From: Mongoliibacter ruber
Lineage (GTDB): Bacteria; Bacteroidota; Bacteroidia; Cytophagales; Cyclobacteriaceae
Assembly: GCF_003003005.1 (NCBI RefSeq)
Contig: NZ_PVTR01000007.1
Span: forward strand, 62,001 to 126,000
DNA: 64,000 nucleotides
Direction of reading: 5' to 3'
In this document: positions 1 to 8,020 of the stretch, one piece after another
Layout of the letters: the number at the start of each line of letters is the position of its first letter
How positions within the stretch are numbered: the stretch's first letter is position 1
Notes under the pieces: model-generated
Database searches by the model: none
Told to the model about the DNA's origin: nothing
What the model saw: only the letters and a program-made list of their open reading frames with translations
Made by a program: the position numbers and the translations under genes

Positions 1-1581
1 TGCATCACCTTTGGCATTGATAAAACTGTTTTCCGGTGAAGTGGAAGGTGAGGAAACCAATTTTCCATCAGCAGGATGTGGAACCAGCCAGTCTGCATAA
101 AACGCTGCCACCTCTTCCAAAGCTGGAAGCAAGCGTTCTTCCAGGAATTTCTTGTCTTGGGTAAACTGATACCTTTCCCAGTAATGCTGCATCATCCATC
201 CTCCTGCGCCAATCCATGAACCCCAATAGGCTTGGGCAGCTTGGAGGAATGTCATTTTCCAGAGGTCAGTACCATGTGCAAAAGCGGCACCTCTCATGCC
301 GTAGGTTTCACTTGCGGTTTTTTGCCCGCTCGGAATCAGGGCATCTGTAAAATCAAACAGCGGATCATGCAGCTCGCTGAGGTTGGTTATCTCAGCAGGC
401 CAGTAGTTCATCTGTAAGTTGATATTCATATGGTAGTCAGCATTCCAAGGAGCTTCAATATGCCTGTTCCAGATCCCTTGCAGGTTGGCTGGAAGGGTGC
501 CCGGCCTAGAACTGCCGATCAAGAGGTAGCGGCCATAGTCAAAAAGGAGTTTTTCTAAATGAAGGTCTGATTCTCCCGACTTTACCAATTCGATTCTTTG
601 ATCAGTTGGGATGGTGTCTGGAATATTCTCTCCCAATTGAAAATCCACCCGATTGAATAAGGCCTGATGATCATTTTGATGTCTTTCCTGTAATTCTGTA
701 AAGCTTTTCCCCTTCAAACCCATCAAGTCTGACTGGTTTTTTCCCCGAAAATCATCGTGGTAATAGGAGGTGTTCGCTACCAGTTTGATGGTTAGACTAT
801 TTATATTTTCCACCCAAATGACATCTCCCTTTCCTTCCAATGTACCACCTTCATTTTCCAGCCAAGCCAAGGTCTGAAACCTCACTCCATGTAGAATTGG
901 TGCAGGTTTGGAGTCAATCTGTCCCCTCCTTTGGGTGACCTCTCCGTCCATTTGGAGGATATTATTGGCAGGTGTAGTGGTTTTGACAGTGGGATGCCCA
1001 ACATCTTCAGGACGGTCCAGTCGGATTTTGCCGTTAAGGCCCTTTGGATGGGTAGTGGTGATTTGGATGATGATCCCTTGGTCTGGAGCAGAAGCAATTA
1101 CTTTTTGTTCAAAATCATATCCCTCGTATTGGTAGGTGACGGTAGCTGTCGCATTGTCGAGATCCAAACTTCTTTTATAATTGCTGATATTTTGGTGACC
1201 TAATTCCATCCAAAGGTCACCCATAGTTTGATGGGAGCGGGTTATTCCTTTTCTGGAAAACAAAGCCACCATGAGCGAATCGGCTTTTTTGTTTTCTCCT
1301 TGTACCAAAAGTTGCCTGATGTACTGTAAGTCCTCAGGTGTGCCGGCTGCCAAACCCCAGTCATCAGCACCGCCAGGCCAGAGTGAATCCTCGTTCAATT
1401 GTATCCTCTCCGCATCGGTTTTTCCGAAAACCATGGCGCCCAAACGGCCATTTCCCAAAGGCAAAGCTTCCTCCCACTTTTCAGCAGCTTGTTCATACCA
1501 CAGGATGCTTTGGGCATATGTGGAATCGAATAAGAAGTAACTTGAAAGAAAAAGGAGGAATGAAAAAAGCGAAGACTTCAT
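1..1581 (-). CDS. GH95 family alpha-L-fucosidase-type glycoside hydrolase (N-terminal part, runs off the left edge)
   Basis: A secreted or periplasmic enzyme that probably removes terminal L-fucose (or L-galactose) from glycans. The reverse frame is open for 527 codons from an ATG at 1581 to the window edge, so the C-terminus is missing. A signal peptide (about residues 1-24, ending TYAQ) is followed by the GH95 hallmark ALPLGNGRLGAM at residues 39-50. Further in, MNINLQMNYWPAE starts at residue 385 and carries the N-x-N pair (N386, N388), and the PSTSPEN segment carries a Glu at residue 517. By analogy with the characterised Bifidobacterium GH95 enzyme, this Glu is the likely general acid and the Asn pair helps activate water; that mapping is from memory. 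Substrate specificity cannot be read from the sequence. Confidence 0.9.
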   Translation of the reverse strand, partial: MKSSLFSFLLFLSSYFLFDSTYAQSILWYEQAAEKWEEALPLGNGRLGAMVFGKTDAERIQLNEDSLWPGGADDWGLAAGTPEDLQYIRQLLVQGENKKADSLMVALFSRKGITRSHQTMGDLWMELGHQNISNYKRSLDLDNATATVTYQYEGYDFEQKVIASAPDQGIIIQITTTHPKGLNGKIRLDRPEDVGHPTVKTTTPANNILQMDGEVTQRRGQIDSKPAPILHGVRFQTLAWLENEGGTLEGKGDVIWVENINSLTIKLVANTSYYHDDFRGKNQSDLMGLKGKSFTELQERHQNDHQALFNRVDFQLGENIPDTIPTDQRIELVKSGESDLHLEKLLFDYGRYLLIGSSRPGTLPANLQGIWNRHIEAPWNADYHMNINLQMNYWPAEITNLSELHDPLFDFTDALIPSGQKTASETYGMRGAAFAHGTDLWKMTFLQAAQAYWGSWIGAGGWMMQHYWERYQFTQDKKFLEERLLPALEEVAAFYADWLVPHPADGKLVSSPSTSPENSFINAKGDA

Positions 1582-1687
1582 AGGATTGGGTTTAGGATAT
1601 CAAAATCCTGAATAATTTCCGAATCCGCAAGAAGTCTGCTTCCATGGGCAAGGATAAGATGACTGTAGGTGAAAAATGGTGTCTTAT

Positions 1688-2338
1688 TTAAAAATGAAAA
1701 GCAAATCTGATGGCTCTCAAAGGGATGAAAGAAAGTCCAATACTTTGGGTTTCGTTTTTTTCTTCTACAGAAATCCCCCTTTTTTCAGTGTAGATAGAAT
1801 GATTGAACCTTGCAGAAACTCCCGTTTCGGCTGATACAGAAAAATGACGAGAAAAATGGTGCTTCATTCCCAAAAAACCTATACCAGAGTAATTGAAAGA
1901 ATCATTTTTTTGAGTTGTGATAAAAGCGGGATCATCCGCATTTGGTTTGGAACTTGAACCTGAATAAGCAAAACCAAGATCAATACCATAGTACCCCATC
2001 ATCCTTGTTGTTAAGTTTTTTTGCCATTCTTTCCCAATAGTAAATGCATAAAAATGATTCTGGAAATCTGTTGAATTAATTGGCGTAAAATCTGTTTCTA
2101 CTGTTCTAAAATCACTTGAAAAATTAAGCCCAAATCTAAGAGCTACGTTTTTATCATTTTTAGTCTTGTAATGTCTTCTATAAAGTAAAGTACTTGGATA
2201 ATTCCCATTGATGATCGGGTCAACATCAAGTGAAAGTTCATGTTTGGTTTCTTCGTAATCAAAAATAGGTTTTTCTTGGGCGAATGCCTGGGAAGAGATT
2301 GCTCCAAGGAAAAGGGCAATCAAGAGGAGGTCTTTCAT
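1688..2338 (-). CDS. Outer-membrane beta-barrel-like protein of unknown function
   Basis: 216 residues with a clear signal peptide (residues 1-20, ending AFAQ) and a C-terminus ending RFAFHF. An aromatic last residue in alternating hydrophobic sequence is typical of a membrane beta-barrel. The body has alternating polar/hydrophobic stretches and aromatic girdle residues, such as HHFSRHFSVSAETGVSARF near residues 159-177. I recognise no specific family. It lies 102 bp downstream of the thioredoxin-like gene on the same strand; the gap makes co-transcription possible but unproven. The role is unknown. Confidence 0.65.
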   Translation of the reverse strand: MKDLLLIALFLGAISSQAFAQEKPIFDYEETKHELSLDVDPIINGNYPSTLLYRRHYKTKNDKNVALRFGLNFSSDFRTVETDFTPINSTDFQNHFYAFTIGKEWQKNLTTRMMGYYGIDLGFAYSGSSSKPNADDPAFITTQKNDSFNYSGIGFLGMKHHFSRHFSVSAETGVSARFNHSIYTEKRGISVEEKNETQSIGLSFIPLRAIRFAFHF

Positions 2339-2440
2339 AGTTTTAGGAATTTCGTGTAAAATTTAATTTTTCTACGAGATTCACACATAAGTAGTCAAAA
2401 AAAAACAGTTATATTCCTAATAACTTATTATTCAGCTCAA

Positions 2441-3016
2441 TTAATTTTGACTGATCAGAAAATTCCTGAATTCTTCCGTGTCAAAATTACTCATGCCTTC
2501 CTGGTAAAATACAATTTCTCCATCAGGATTCACCACAAGAGTTGTGGGGATAGACTGACTTTGAAGAGAAGCGTTGAGGCCATAACTAGCATGTACCACA
2601 GGGAATGAAAAGTCTTTTTTGTCAATAAAATCTTTGCTTTTAGACATTTCCTTGTCCAATGCGATCATCAAAAACTCTAGGTTTTCCGTGTCCTTTACTT
2701 TTTTGTATAATTCCGAAATATGAGGCATCTCAGCTCTACACGGTGGACACCATGTAGCCCAAAGGTTGATAAATACCGTTTTTCCCCTATAATCATCCAA
2801 AGAGACCATATTGCCATCAAGGTCCTGAAATCTCCCTGTGTAATCAAAAGTTTTGTTGGTCTTATCCACCAAGGTAATTTTAGGCTTGATGATACCTGTG
2901 CTGAGTAGCAAAGATTGTAGACCACCCATGATCGGAGTGATCAGACCTGTAAAATATAAAAATGCGAAAACTGCCAGGATTATGCCCCAACTTTTAAATT
3001 CCTTTTTCCAATCCAT
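2441..3016 (-). CDS. Membrane-anchored TlpA/ResA-like thiol-disulfide oxidoreductase
   Basis: 191 residues. An N-terminal membrane anchor (about 9-31) places the catalytic domain in the periplasm. The thioredoxin-fold domain begins near residue 65 (GNMVSLDDYRGKTVFINLWATWC) and carries the redox motif W-C-P-P-C with C90 and C93, followed by RAEMP as in TlpA/ResA proteins. The cis-proline segment is near residue 156 (QSIPTTLVV). The family reduces periplasmic disulfides, for example during cytochrome c maturation; no cytochrome biogenesis genes are adjacent, so the partner is unknown. The start at 3016 is an ATG directly before the anchor. Confidence 0.88.
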   Translation of the reverse strand: MDWKKEFKSWGIILAVFAFLYFTGLITPIMGGLQSLLLSTGIIKPKITLVDKTNKTFDYTGRFQDLDGNMVSLDDYRGKTVFINLWATWCPPCRAEMPHISELYKKVKDTENLEFLMIALDKEMSKSKDFIDKKDFSFPVVHASYGLNASLQSQSIPTTLVVNPDGEIVFYQEGMSNFDTEEFRNFLISQN

Positions 3017-3189
3017 AATTGTGATAAATGAAGCACAAAGATACCATAACCTTTGACTCGGATAAGTGATGAAGATTACATTGTGTCACTTCTTTCAGTT
3101 TATTTGATGTTGGTGTTTTTAATTTTACCATATGTTTATAAATTGTATGATGTTTAATTCTTAAAAAACCATATAAAACCACTTCAACC

Positions 3190-3447
3190 ATGGAAAACAC
3201 CAATACAAATGTCATGTCAGTAAAAGATTGGTTCATCACTGTTTTGATTGCAGCCATTCCAATCGTAGGATTTATTATGCTTTTTGTCTGGGGATTTGGA
3301 GGAGGAGTCAACCAAAACAAACAGAACTGGGCCAAAGGAACCTTGCTTTTGGTTGCTGTTGTGATTGGTTTGTACATTTTGGCTTTTATTATTTTTGGAG
3401 CCGCAATTTTATCCACCTTAGACATGGATAATGATTTTGATTTTTAG
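3190..3447 (+). CDS. Small two-helix membrane protein, unknown function
   Basis: 85 residues with two predicted transmembrane segments (about 13-34 and 49-73) separated by a Gly/Asn/Lys-rich loop (GFGGGVNQNKQNWAKG) and ending in an acidic tail (DMDNDFDF). It begins at an ATG and is followed 23 bp downstream by a strong terminator, so it appears to be a one-gene unit. The architecture resembles small proteins seen widely in Bacteroidota, but I cannot name a family. Having its own terminator and coding-like composition supports it as a real gene. Confidence 0.7.
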   Translation: MENTNTNVMSVKDWFITVLIAAIPIVGFIMLFVWGFGGGVNQNKQNWAKGTLLLVAVVIGLYILAFIIFGAAILSTLDMDNDFDF

Positions 3448-3470
3448 AAGAAAAAGAAGTATTTCATTAA

Positions 3471-3502
3471 AAATCCCAGGCATGATGTCTGGGATTTTTT
3501 TT
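3471..3502 (+). terminator. Intrinsic terminator after the small membrane protein gene
   Basis: Perfect 9-bp stem AAATCCCAG (3471-3479) / CTGGGATTT (3489-3497) followed by a run of T to 3502. Confidence 0.85.
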
Positions 3503-3705
3503 GGTTTTAAGAGCTGGAAATTTAGGGTAGCAAATATTTATTTAGTGTTAATATCCTTTCACTAGTCAAATGAGAATGCCTTGACGAAGCTGATAAAGAG
3601 CTTTGAGATCCTTAAAGACTATTTTTTTTTCATTGAATTTTTACATCAATTTTTGACGAATAATTACATTATTTTCCGATATTTCATTTAACAAAACCTC
3701 TCAAA

Positions 3706-4323
3706 ATGAAAAAGATATTTTTTATTCCATTTCTGATTTTGATATCCATCTTCGAAGTAAGTGCTCAAACCATCGAAATCTCTCCATTTACGGGTTATAC
3801 TTTTGATCACGGATTCCCGATTCGTGGCGGAAGGGCAACCTTAGGAGGAGGGCAGACTGTTGGTGGCATGGTTAATTTTGCACTGAATGAATTTGCGGAG
3901 GTTGAAGTTTTGTACAGTTACCAAGGAGGTCTGGGTACCGCCAATTCCAGCCAACTGAGCGGGCCGGTCAGGGAACGTATTTCAGCACAGTATGTCATGC
4001 TGGGATACAATAGGTTATTTCCGCTTTCAAGTCAAATGGCACTTTTTAGCGGGTTAAAAGTAGGCACGGGGACTCTTGCTTCTCGGGACGATAATTTTGA
4101 CAGCATTACACGCTTTACAGTCGGAGTTAATGGGGGGATGAAGTATTTCTTCACCGAAAATGTAGGCTTGAGGGTGCAGGCAAATTTGATGATGCCTATT
4201 TCAGATGTAGGTGCCAACCTGTGGTGGAGTCCGGGAAGTGGAACCCAAGTGGGAGTGGGCGGTTTTTCATCGATCATTCAATTTGGTTTTACAGGAGCTT
4301 TGGTGATCCGGATGAATCGCTGA
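3706..4323 (+). CDS. Outer-membrane beta-barrel protein, unknown function
   Basis: 205 residues: a signal peptide (residues 1-20, ending VSAQ), then a small beta-barrel-like body with repeated short amphipathic strands and Gly-rich turns. Examples are RGGRATLGGGQTVGGMVNF near 41-59 and VGVGGFSSIIQFGFTGALV near the end. Residue spacing suggests an eight-strand OmpA-type barrel, but no OmpA peptidoglycan-binding domain follows. Start at the ATG of the MKKIFF signal sequence. A monocistronic position between two gaps gives no functional hint. Confidence 0.65.
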   Translation: MKKIFFIPFLILISIFEVSAQTIEISPFTGYTFDHGFPIRGGRATLGGGQTVGGMVNFALNEFAEVEVLYSYQGGLGTANSSQLSGPVRERISAQYVMLGYNRLFPLSSQMALFSGLKVGTGTLASRDDNFDSITRFTVGVNGGMKYFFTENVGLRVQANLMMPISDVGANLWWSPGSGTQVGVGGFSSIIQFGFTGALVIRMNR

Positions 4324-4460
4324 TTTTACCTGAGTAAAGAGTAGGGCAATTTTTTATGAAGAGTATCAGATTTTTAAGCGGCGAGCATTTAGATATATTG
4401 GCCAAAACTTGGGAAGGATTTTAAAACCTTGCTACTTTGTGCTCTACAATAAAGCGTCAA

Positions 4461-6716
4461 ATGGATATCAATCATTTTGTAAAAATAGCCGAAGAACTCG
4501 GAGTCAAAGTCAAGCAGGTTACTGATACTGCAGAATTGCTCGATGGTGGAGCTACTGTTCCATTTATTTCTCGATACCGAAAAGAAGTTACAGGTAGTTT
4601 GGATGAGGTACAGGTTGCGTCAATCCGTGACAGGGTGCAGCAATTGCGGGATTTGGAGAAAAGGAGAGAGGCTATCCTCAAGTCTATTCAAGAGCAACAG
4701 AAACTTACCCCTGAATTGGAGAAGAAGATCAATGCTGCTGAAACCATGTCCATTTTGGAAGATCTTTACCTTCCTTACAAACCAAAAAGAAGGACTAAAG
4801 CCACTGTGGCCAGAGAAAAAGGCTTAGAACCATTGGCTGAGAAAATTTTCGCTCAAGAATCTTTTGACTTGGAAGCTGAGGCTGCTCAATATATCAGTGA
4901 AGAAAAAGAAGTGGCATCTTCTGAAGAAGCCCTTCAAGGTGCACGGGATATTATTGCAGAGTGGGTCAATGAAAATGTGGAGTTAAGGAAAAAGATGCGG
5001 AATCTTTTCATTGAAGAAGGTGAGTTTGTTTCCAAAGTAATTCCGGGAAAGGAAGAAGAAGCCATCAAATACAAAGACTACTTTGATTGGGCTGAGCCGA
5101 TCAAAAGTGCTCCATCTCATAGGGTTTTGGCCATGAGAAGAGGCGAAAAGGAGTTGTTTTTGATGTTGGATTCATGTCCGGATGAAATTTCCGCTATTTC
5201 CATCATGGAAAAAACGATTCTTGAAAATGCTGCCAACTCATCAGTGGAACAGGTAAGGCTTGCGATTAAGGATTGCTACAAGCGATTATTAAAACCTTCG
5301 ATGGAGACAGAAGTAAGGCTATTCACCAAGAAAAAAGCCGATGAAGAAGCGATCAAGGTGTTTGCTGAAAACCTAAGGCAGTTGCTTCTGGCAGCACCTT
5401 TGGGAGAAAAAGGAGTTATGGCCATCGATCCGGGTTTTAGAACAGGTTGCAAAACCGTATGCCTCGGACCTCAGGGACAATTGCTGAGTTTTGATGCCAT
5501 CTATCCCAATGAACCACAGAAAAAGATACATGAAGCCGGTGCAACAGTAAGGCATTTGGTAGAAAAGCATAAAGTAGAGGCCATTGCCATTGGGAATGGA
5601 ACAGCAAGTCGTGAAACAGAGGCTTTTGTTAAATCCTTGGGCTTACCCAAAAATGTCATTGTGACCATGGTCAATGAAAGTGGGGCATCCATTTATTCTG
5701 CATCGGATGTGGCAAGAGAAGAATTCCCAGACATGGATTTGACTGTAAGAGGTGCCGTGTCCATTGGACGTAGGTTGATGGATCCACTGGCCGAACTGGT
5801 TAAAATCGACGCCAAATCTATAGGGGTAGGGCAGTACCAACATGATGTAGATCAAAGTGCCCTCAAAAATTCTCTTGACGACACTGTAATGAGTTGTGTG
5901 AATGGTGTGGGAGTCGAAGTCAATACAGCTTCCAAACAATTACTGACCTATGTATCAGGACTAGGACCCGTTTTGGCACAAAATATTGTGAGCTACAGAA
6001 ATGAAAATGGTCCATTCAAAAGCCGTGATGAAATCAAGAAAGTGCCTCGATTGGGTGATAAAGCCTTTGAACAAGCGGCTGGATTTCTTAGGGTCAGGAA
6101 TGCTTCCAATCCTTTGGATGCTTCTGCAGTTCATCCGGAGCGTTATTCTTTGGTGGAGAAAATGGCAAAAGACCTCGGTGCAAGTGTTACTGACTTGATG
6201 ACCTCGGAAGAGTTGAGAGCCAAAGTCGTGTTGAAAAATTATGTGTCTGAAACAGTAGGATTACCTACTTTGGAGGATATCATGGCAGAAATCTCTAAAC
6301 CTGGAAGAGATCCCAGAGAGACTTTTGAGGTTTTTAACTTCCAAGAGGGTGTCAATGATGTCAAAGACTTAAAGGTTGGCATGAAGCTTCCTGGTATCAT
6401 TACCAATATCACCAAATTTGGGGCATTTGTAGATGTGGGTGTCCATCAGGATGGTTTGGTGCACCTGAGTCAGCTGGCAGACAAATATGTAAGTGATCCG
6501 GCAGAGATAGTATCTGTCAACCAAAAAGTGGAGGTCACAGTCATGGAGGTAGACATAGCCCGCAAAAGAATAGGTTTGAGTATGAAGTCAGATCCGTTTG
6601 GGGCGAAACCAAAAGGCAAAAAGTCAGAAAAGACTACAGAAAATAGAGGTAAGACAAAAGAGCCTGAAGGAGATTTGGCAGCAAAGCTCGCCATGCTTCA
6701 GAATAAATTCAAGTAA
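4461..6716 (+). CDS. tex: Tex-family transcription accessory / RNA-binding protein
   Basis: About 751 residues, normal for Tex. Order: an N-terminal helical Tex region (DINHFVKIAEELGV...), a YqgF/RNase H-like fold around the GVMAIDPGFRTGCK segment, helix-hairpin-helix motifs (LTYVSGLGPVLAQNIVSYR; IKKVPRLGDKAFEQAAGFLR), and a C-terminal S1 RNA-binding domain (GMKLPGIITNITKFGAFVDVG). A Lys-rich tail follows. Tex proteins bind nucleic acid and affect transcription; the exact role varies between species. An in-frame ATG at 4437 exists, but a TACTTTG promoter-like box at 4433-4439 overlaps it, and family members begin near MDINHF, so I prefer 4461. No operon partners are evident, and a terminator follows directly. 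Confidence 0.95.
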   Translation: MDINHFVKIAEELGVKVKQVTDTAELLDGGATVPFISRYRKEVTGSLDEVQVASIRDRVQQLRDLEKRREAILKSIQEQQKLTPELEKKINAAETMSILEDLYLPYKPKRRTKATVAREKGLEPLAEKIFAQESFDLEAEAAQYISEEKEVASSEEALQGARDIIAEWVNENVELRKKMRNLFIEEGEFVSKVIPGKEEEAIKYKDYFDWAEPIKSAPSHRVLAMRRGEKELFLMLDSCPDEISAISIMEKTILENAANSSVEQVRLAIKDCYKRLLKPSMETEVRLFTKKKADEEAIKVFAENLRQLLLAAPLGEKGVMAIDPGFRTGCKTVCLGPQGQLLSFDAIYPNEPQKKIHEAGATVRHLVEKHKVEAIAIGNGTASRETEAFVKSLGLPKNVIVTMVNESGASIYSASDVAREEFPDMDLTVRGAVSIGRRLMDPLAELVKIDAKSIGVGQYQHDVDQSALKNSLDDTVMSCVNGVGVEVNTASKQLLTYVSGLGPVLAQNIVSYRNENGPFKSRDEIKKVPRLGDKAFEQAAGFLRVRNASNPLDASAVHPERYSLVEKMAKDLGASVTDLMTSEELRAKVVLKNYVSETVGLPTLEDIMAEISKPGRDPRETFEVFNFQEGVNDVKDLKVGMKLPGIITNITKFGAFVDVGVHQDGLVHLSQLADKYVSDPAEIVSVNQKVEVTVMEVDIARKRIGLSMKSDPFGAKPKGKKSEKTTENRGKTKEPEGDLAAKLAMLQNKFK

Positions 6717-6720
6717 AAAT

Positions 6721-6755
6721 AAAGCGCCGTTGGAAATTCTCTTACGGCGCTTTTT
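6721..6755 (+). terminator. Intrinsic terminator after tex
   Basis: Perfect 10-bp stem AAAGCGCCGT (6721-6730) / ACGGCGCTTT (6744-6753) with trailing T residues, starting 4 bases after the stop codon. Confidence 0.88.
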
Positions 6756-7174
6756 GTTGCAGTTGGTTTAGGTAATGGCAGTTGTCTAATTAATCTTTTT
6801 TTGAATATATACACTTGACGTAAAAGCCTAAGGTTCTGTTTCACAAGTTTGGTTTAAATGCGAGTATCAATTGATTTTTTTTGCATCATTTATATTTTAT
6901 CCAATATGTATATCCGCTTTCATACCAGTAGAATCTAAATAATAGAATTAACCTGAGGTTTTGAATTGAACCAATATCACCAAATATCCAACCAGCAACC
7001 CGGAGGGCAGGTATCCATTAGTATCCGTTTGCCAAAAAATCATCGTTCGTTTGATTAGTGGCATGATTGCGGAGAATCATATTATCCAATATTGGTTCAG
7101 CATACAGGCATGTAATTCATCGATTCTCCAACCACTCATTTAGCTTATTTTCAATGCCATTTCCAATATTTCTT
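6756..7174. other. Gene-free leader region upstream of the polysaccharide export operon
   Basis: About 420 AT-rich bases without a convincing reading frame. It contains two interleaved inverted repeats (listed separately at 6967-7129) and precedes a TAnnTTTG promoter box. A long upstream region is common before surface polysaccharide genes, so it is a candidate regulatory region. I see no transposase remnant. Confidence 0.5.
6967..7129. repeat. Two interleaved inverted repeats in the export operon leader
   Basis: TGAACCAATAT at 6967-6977 is perfectly inverted as ATATTGGTTCA at 7089-7099 (11 bp). GGAGAATC at 7071-7078 is inverted as GATTCTCC at 7122-7129 (8 bp). The arms interleave (first-left, second-left, first-right, second-right), which could give alternative folds or operator half-sites. 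Function is not shown. Confidence 0.5.
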
Positions 7175-7182
7175 TATATTTG
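7175..7182 (+). promoter_or_regulatory. Bacteroidota-type -7 box for the export operon
   Basis: TATATTTG matches TAnnTTTG exactly, 28 bp upstream of the ATG at 7211. A clear TTTG -33 element at normal spacing is not visible. Confidence 0.4.
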
Positions 7183-7210
7183 AAATTCATTACGCTTAGC
7201 ACCCAGGATT

Positions 7211-8020
7211 ATGAACCGTTTTCTGACTATTATCTGCATTTTTCTATTTGCGTCATCCTGTATCAGCAATAAAAGAATTACTTATTTACAAAATCTTCCC
7301 GGAGATGAGCCTATTGGTTTAGATGAATTTATTCCTTTTGCTGAATATGAAAACAGGTACATTCTTCAGCCCTTTGATGTAGTAGATATTGACTTCGCTT
7401 CTGCTAATGAGGAGCTGACCAAAGCCTTTGAATTCCAAGGTTCGAGAATGATGCGAGGAGGAATGGGCGGTATGATGGGAGGTGACATGTTTTATTTTAC
7501 AGGTTACACCATTGATGTGGAAGGTTTTGTGGAGTTACCGAGATTGGGTAAAGTAAAGATAGGAGGACTTACTGAAGATGAAGCCAGAGAAGTAGTACAA
7601 GTTAAAATCAGGGAGTTTTTCAAAGATGAGATTTACGTGAGACTGAGAATTGGGGGTATCAGGTTTACTGCTTTGGGTGAGTTTAGCAGTTCAGGTACCA
7701 AAGTGATTCTAAAAAACAGAGCTACTATATTTGATGCATTGGCTCTTTCAGGTGAGTCTAACATTCTTGCCAAAAAGAACCAACTCTTTTTGATCCGTCA
7801 ATACGATGGAGGCTCCAAAATTCACCAAATCAATTTAAATGATAGGGCTTTGTTGGCTTCTCCTTTTTTCTTTATCAGAAATAATGATATCCTTTACCTA
7901 GAACCTATGAGCATCCGACAGTTTGGAAATGCTGAAAATCTCTCTTCTTCTCTGGGATTAATTATTGGTATAACAAGCTCTCTTTTGTTGATTTTTGCGA
8001 TATTTAGGAATAATATATGA
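7211..8020 (+). CDS. Wza-like polysaccharide biosynthesis/export lipoprotein
   Basis: 269 residues. A lipoprotein signal with lipobox FASSC (C17) is followed by the Poly_export domain (VEGFVELPRLGKVKIGGLT near 100-118) and an SLBB-like segment (IRFTALGEFSSSGTKVILK near 150-168). The end is a hydrophobic helix (about 242-265) that could form the outer-membrane pore as in Wza. Unusually, a Gly/Met-rich insert (SRMMRGGMGGMMGGDMFYF, about 78-96) interrupts the export domain. The stop overlaps the next start by 4 bp (ATGA), so the two are translationally coupled. It is the predicted outer-membrane exit of an exopolysaccharide export machine. Confidence 0.9.
   Translation: MNRFLTIICIFLFASSCISNKRITYLQNLPGDEPIGLDEFIPFAEYENRYILQPFDVVDIDFASANEELTKAFEFQGSRMMRGGMGGMMGGDMFYFTGYTIDVEGFVELPRLGKVKIGGLTEDEAREVVQVKIREFFKDEIYVRLRIGGIRFTALGEFSSSGTKVILKNRATIFDALALSGESNILAKKNQLFLIRQYDGGSKIHQINLNDRALLASPFFFIRNNDILYLEPMSIRQFGNAENLSSSLGLIIGITSSLLLIFAIFRNNI

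Noticed and set aside
2994-3425. Reverse frame of 143 codons over the small membrane protein gene
   Set aside because: The forward gene has two membrane helices and its own terminator; the reverse frame has no recognisable pattern.
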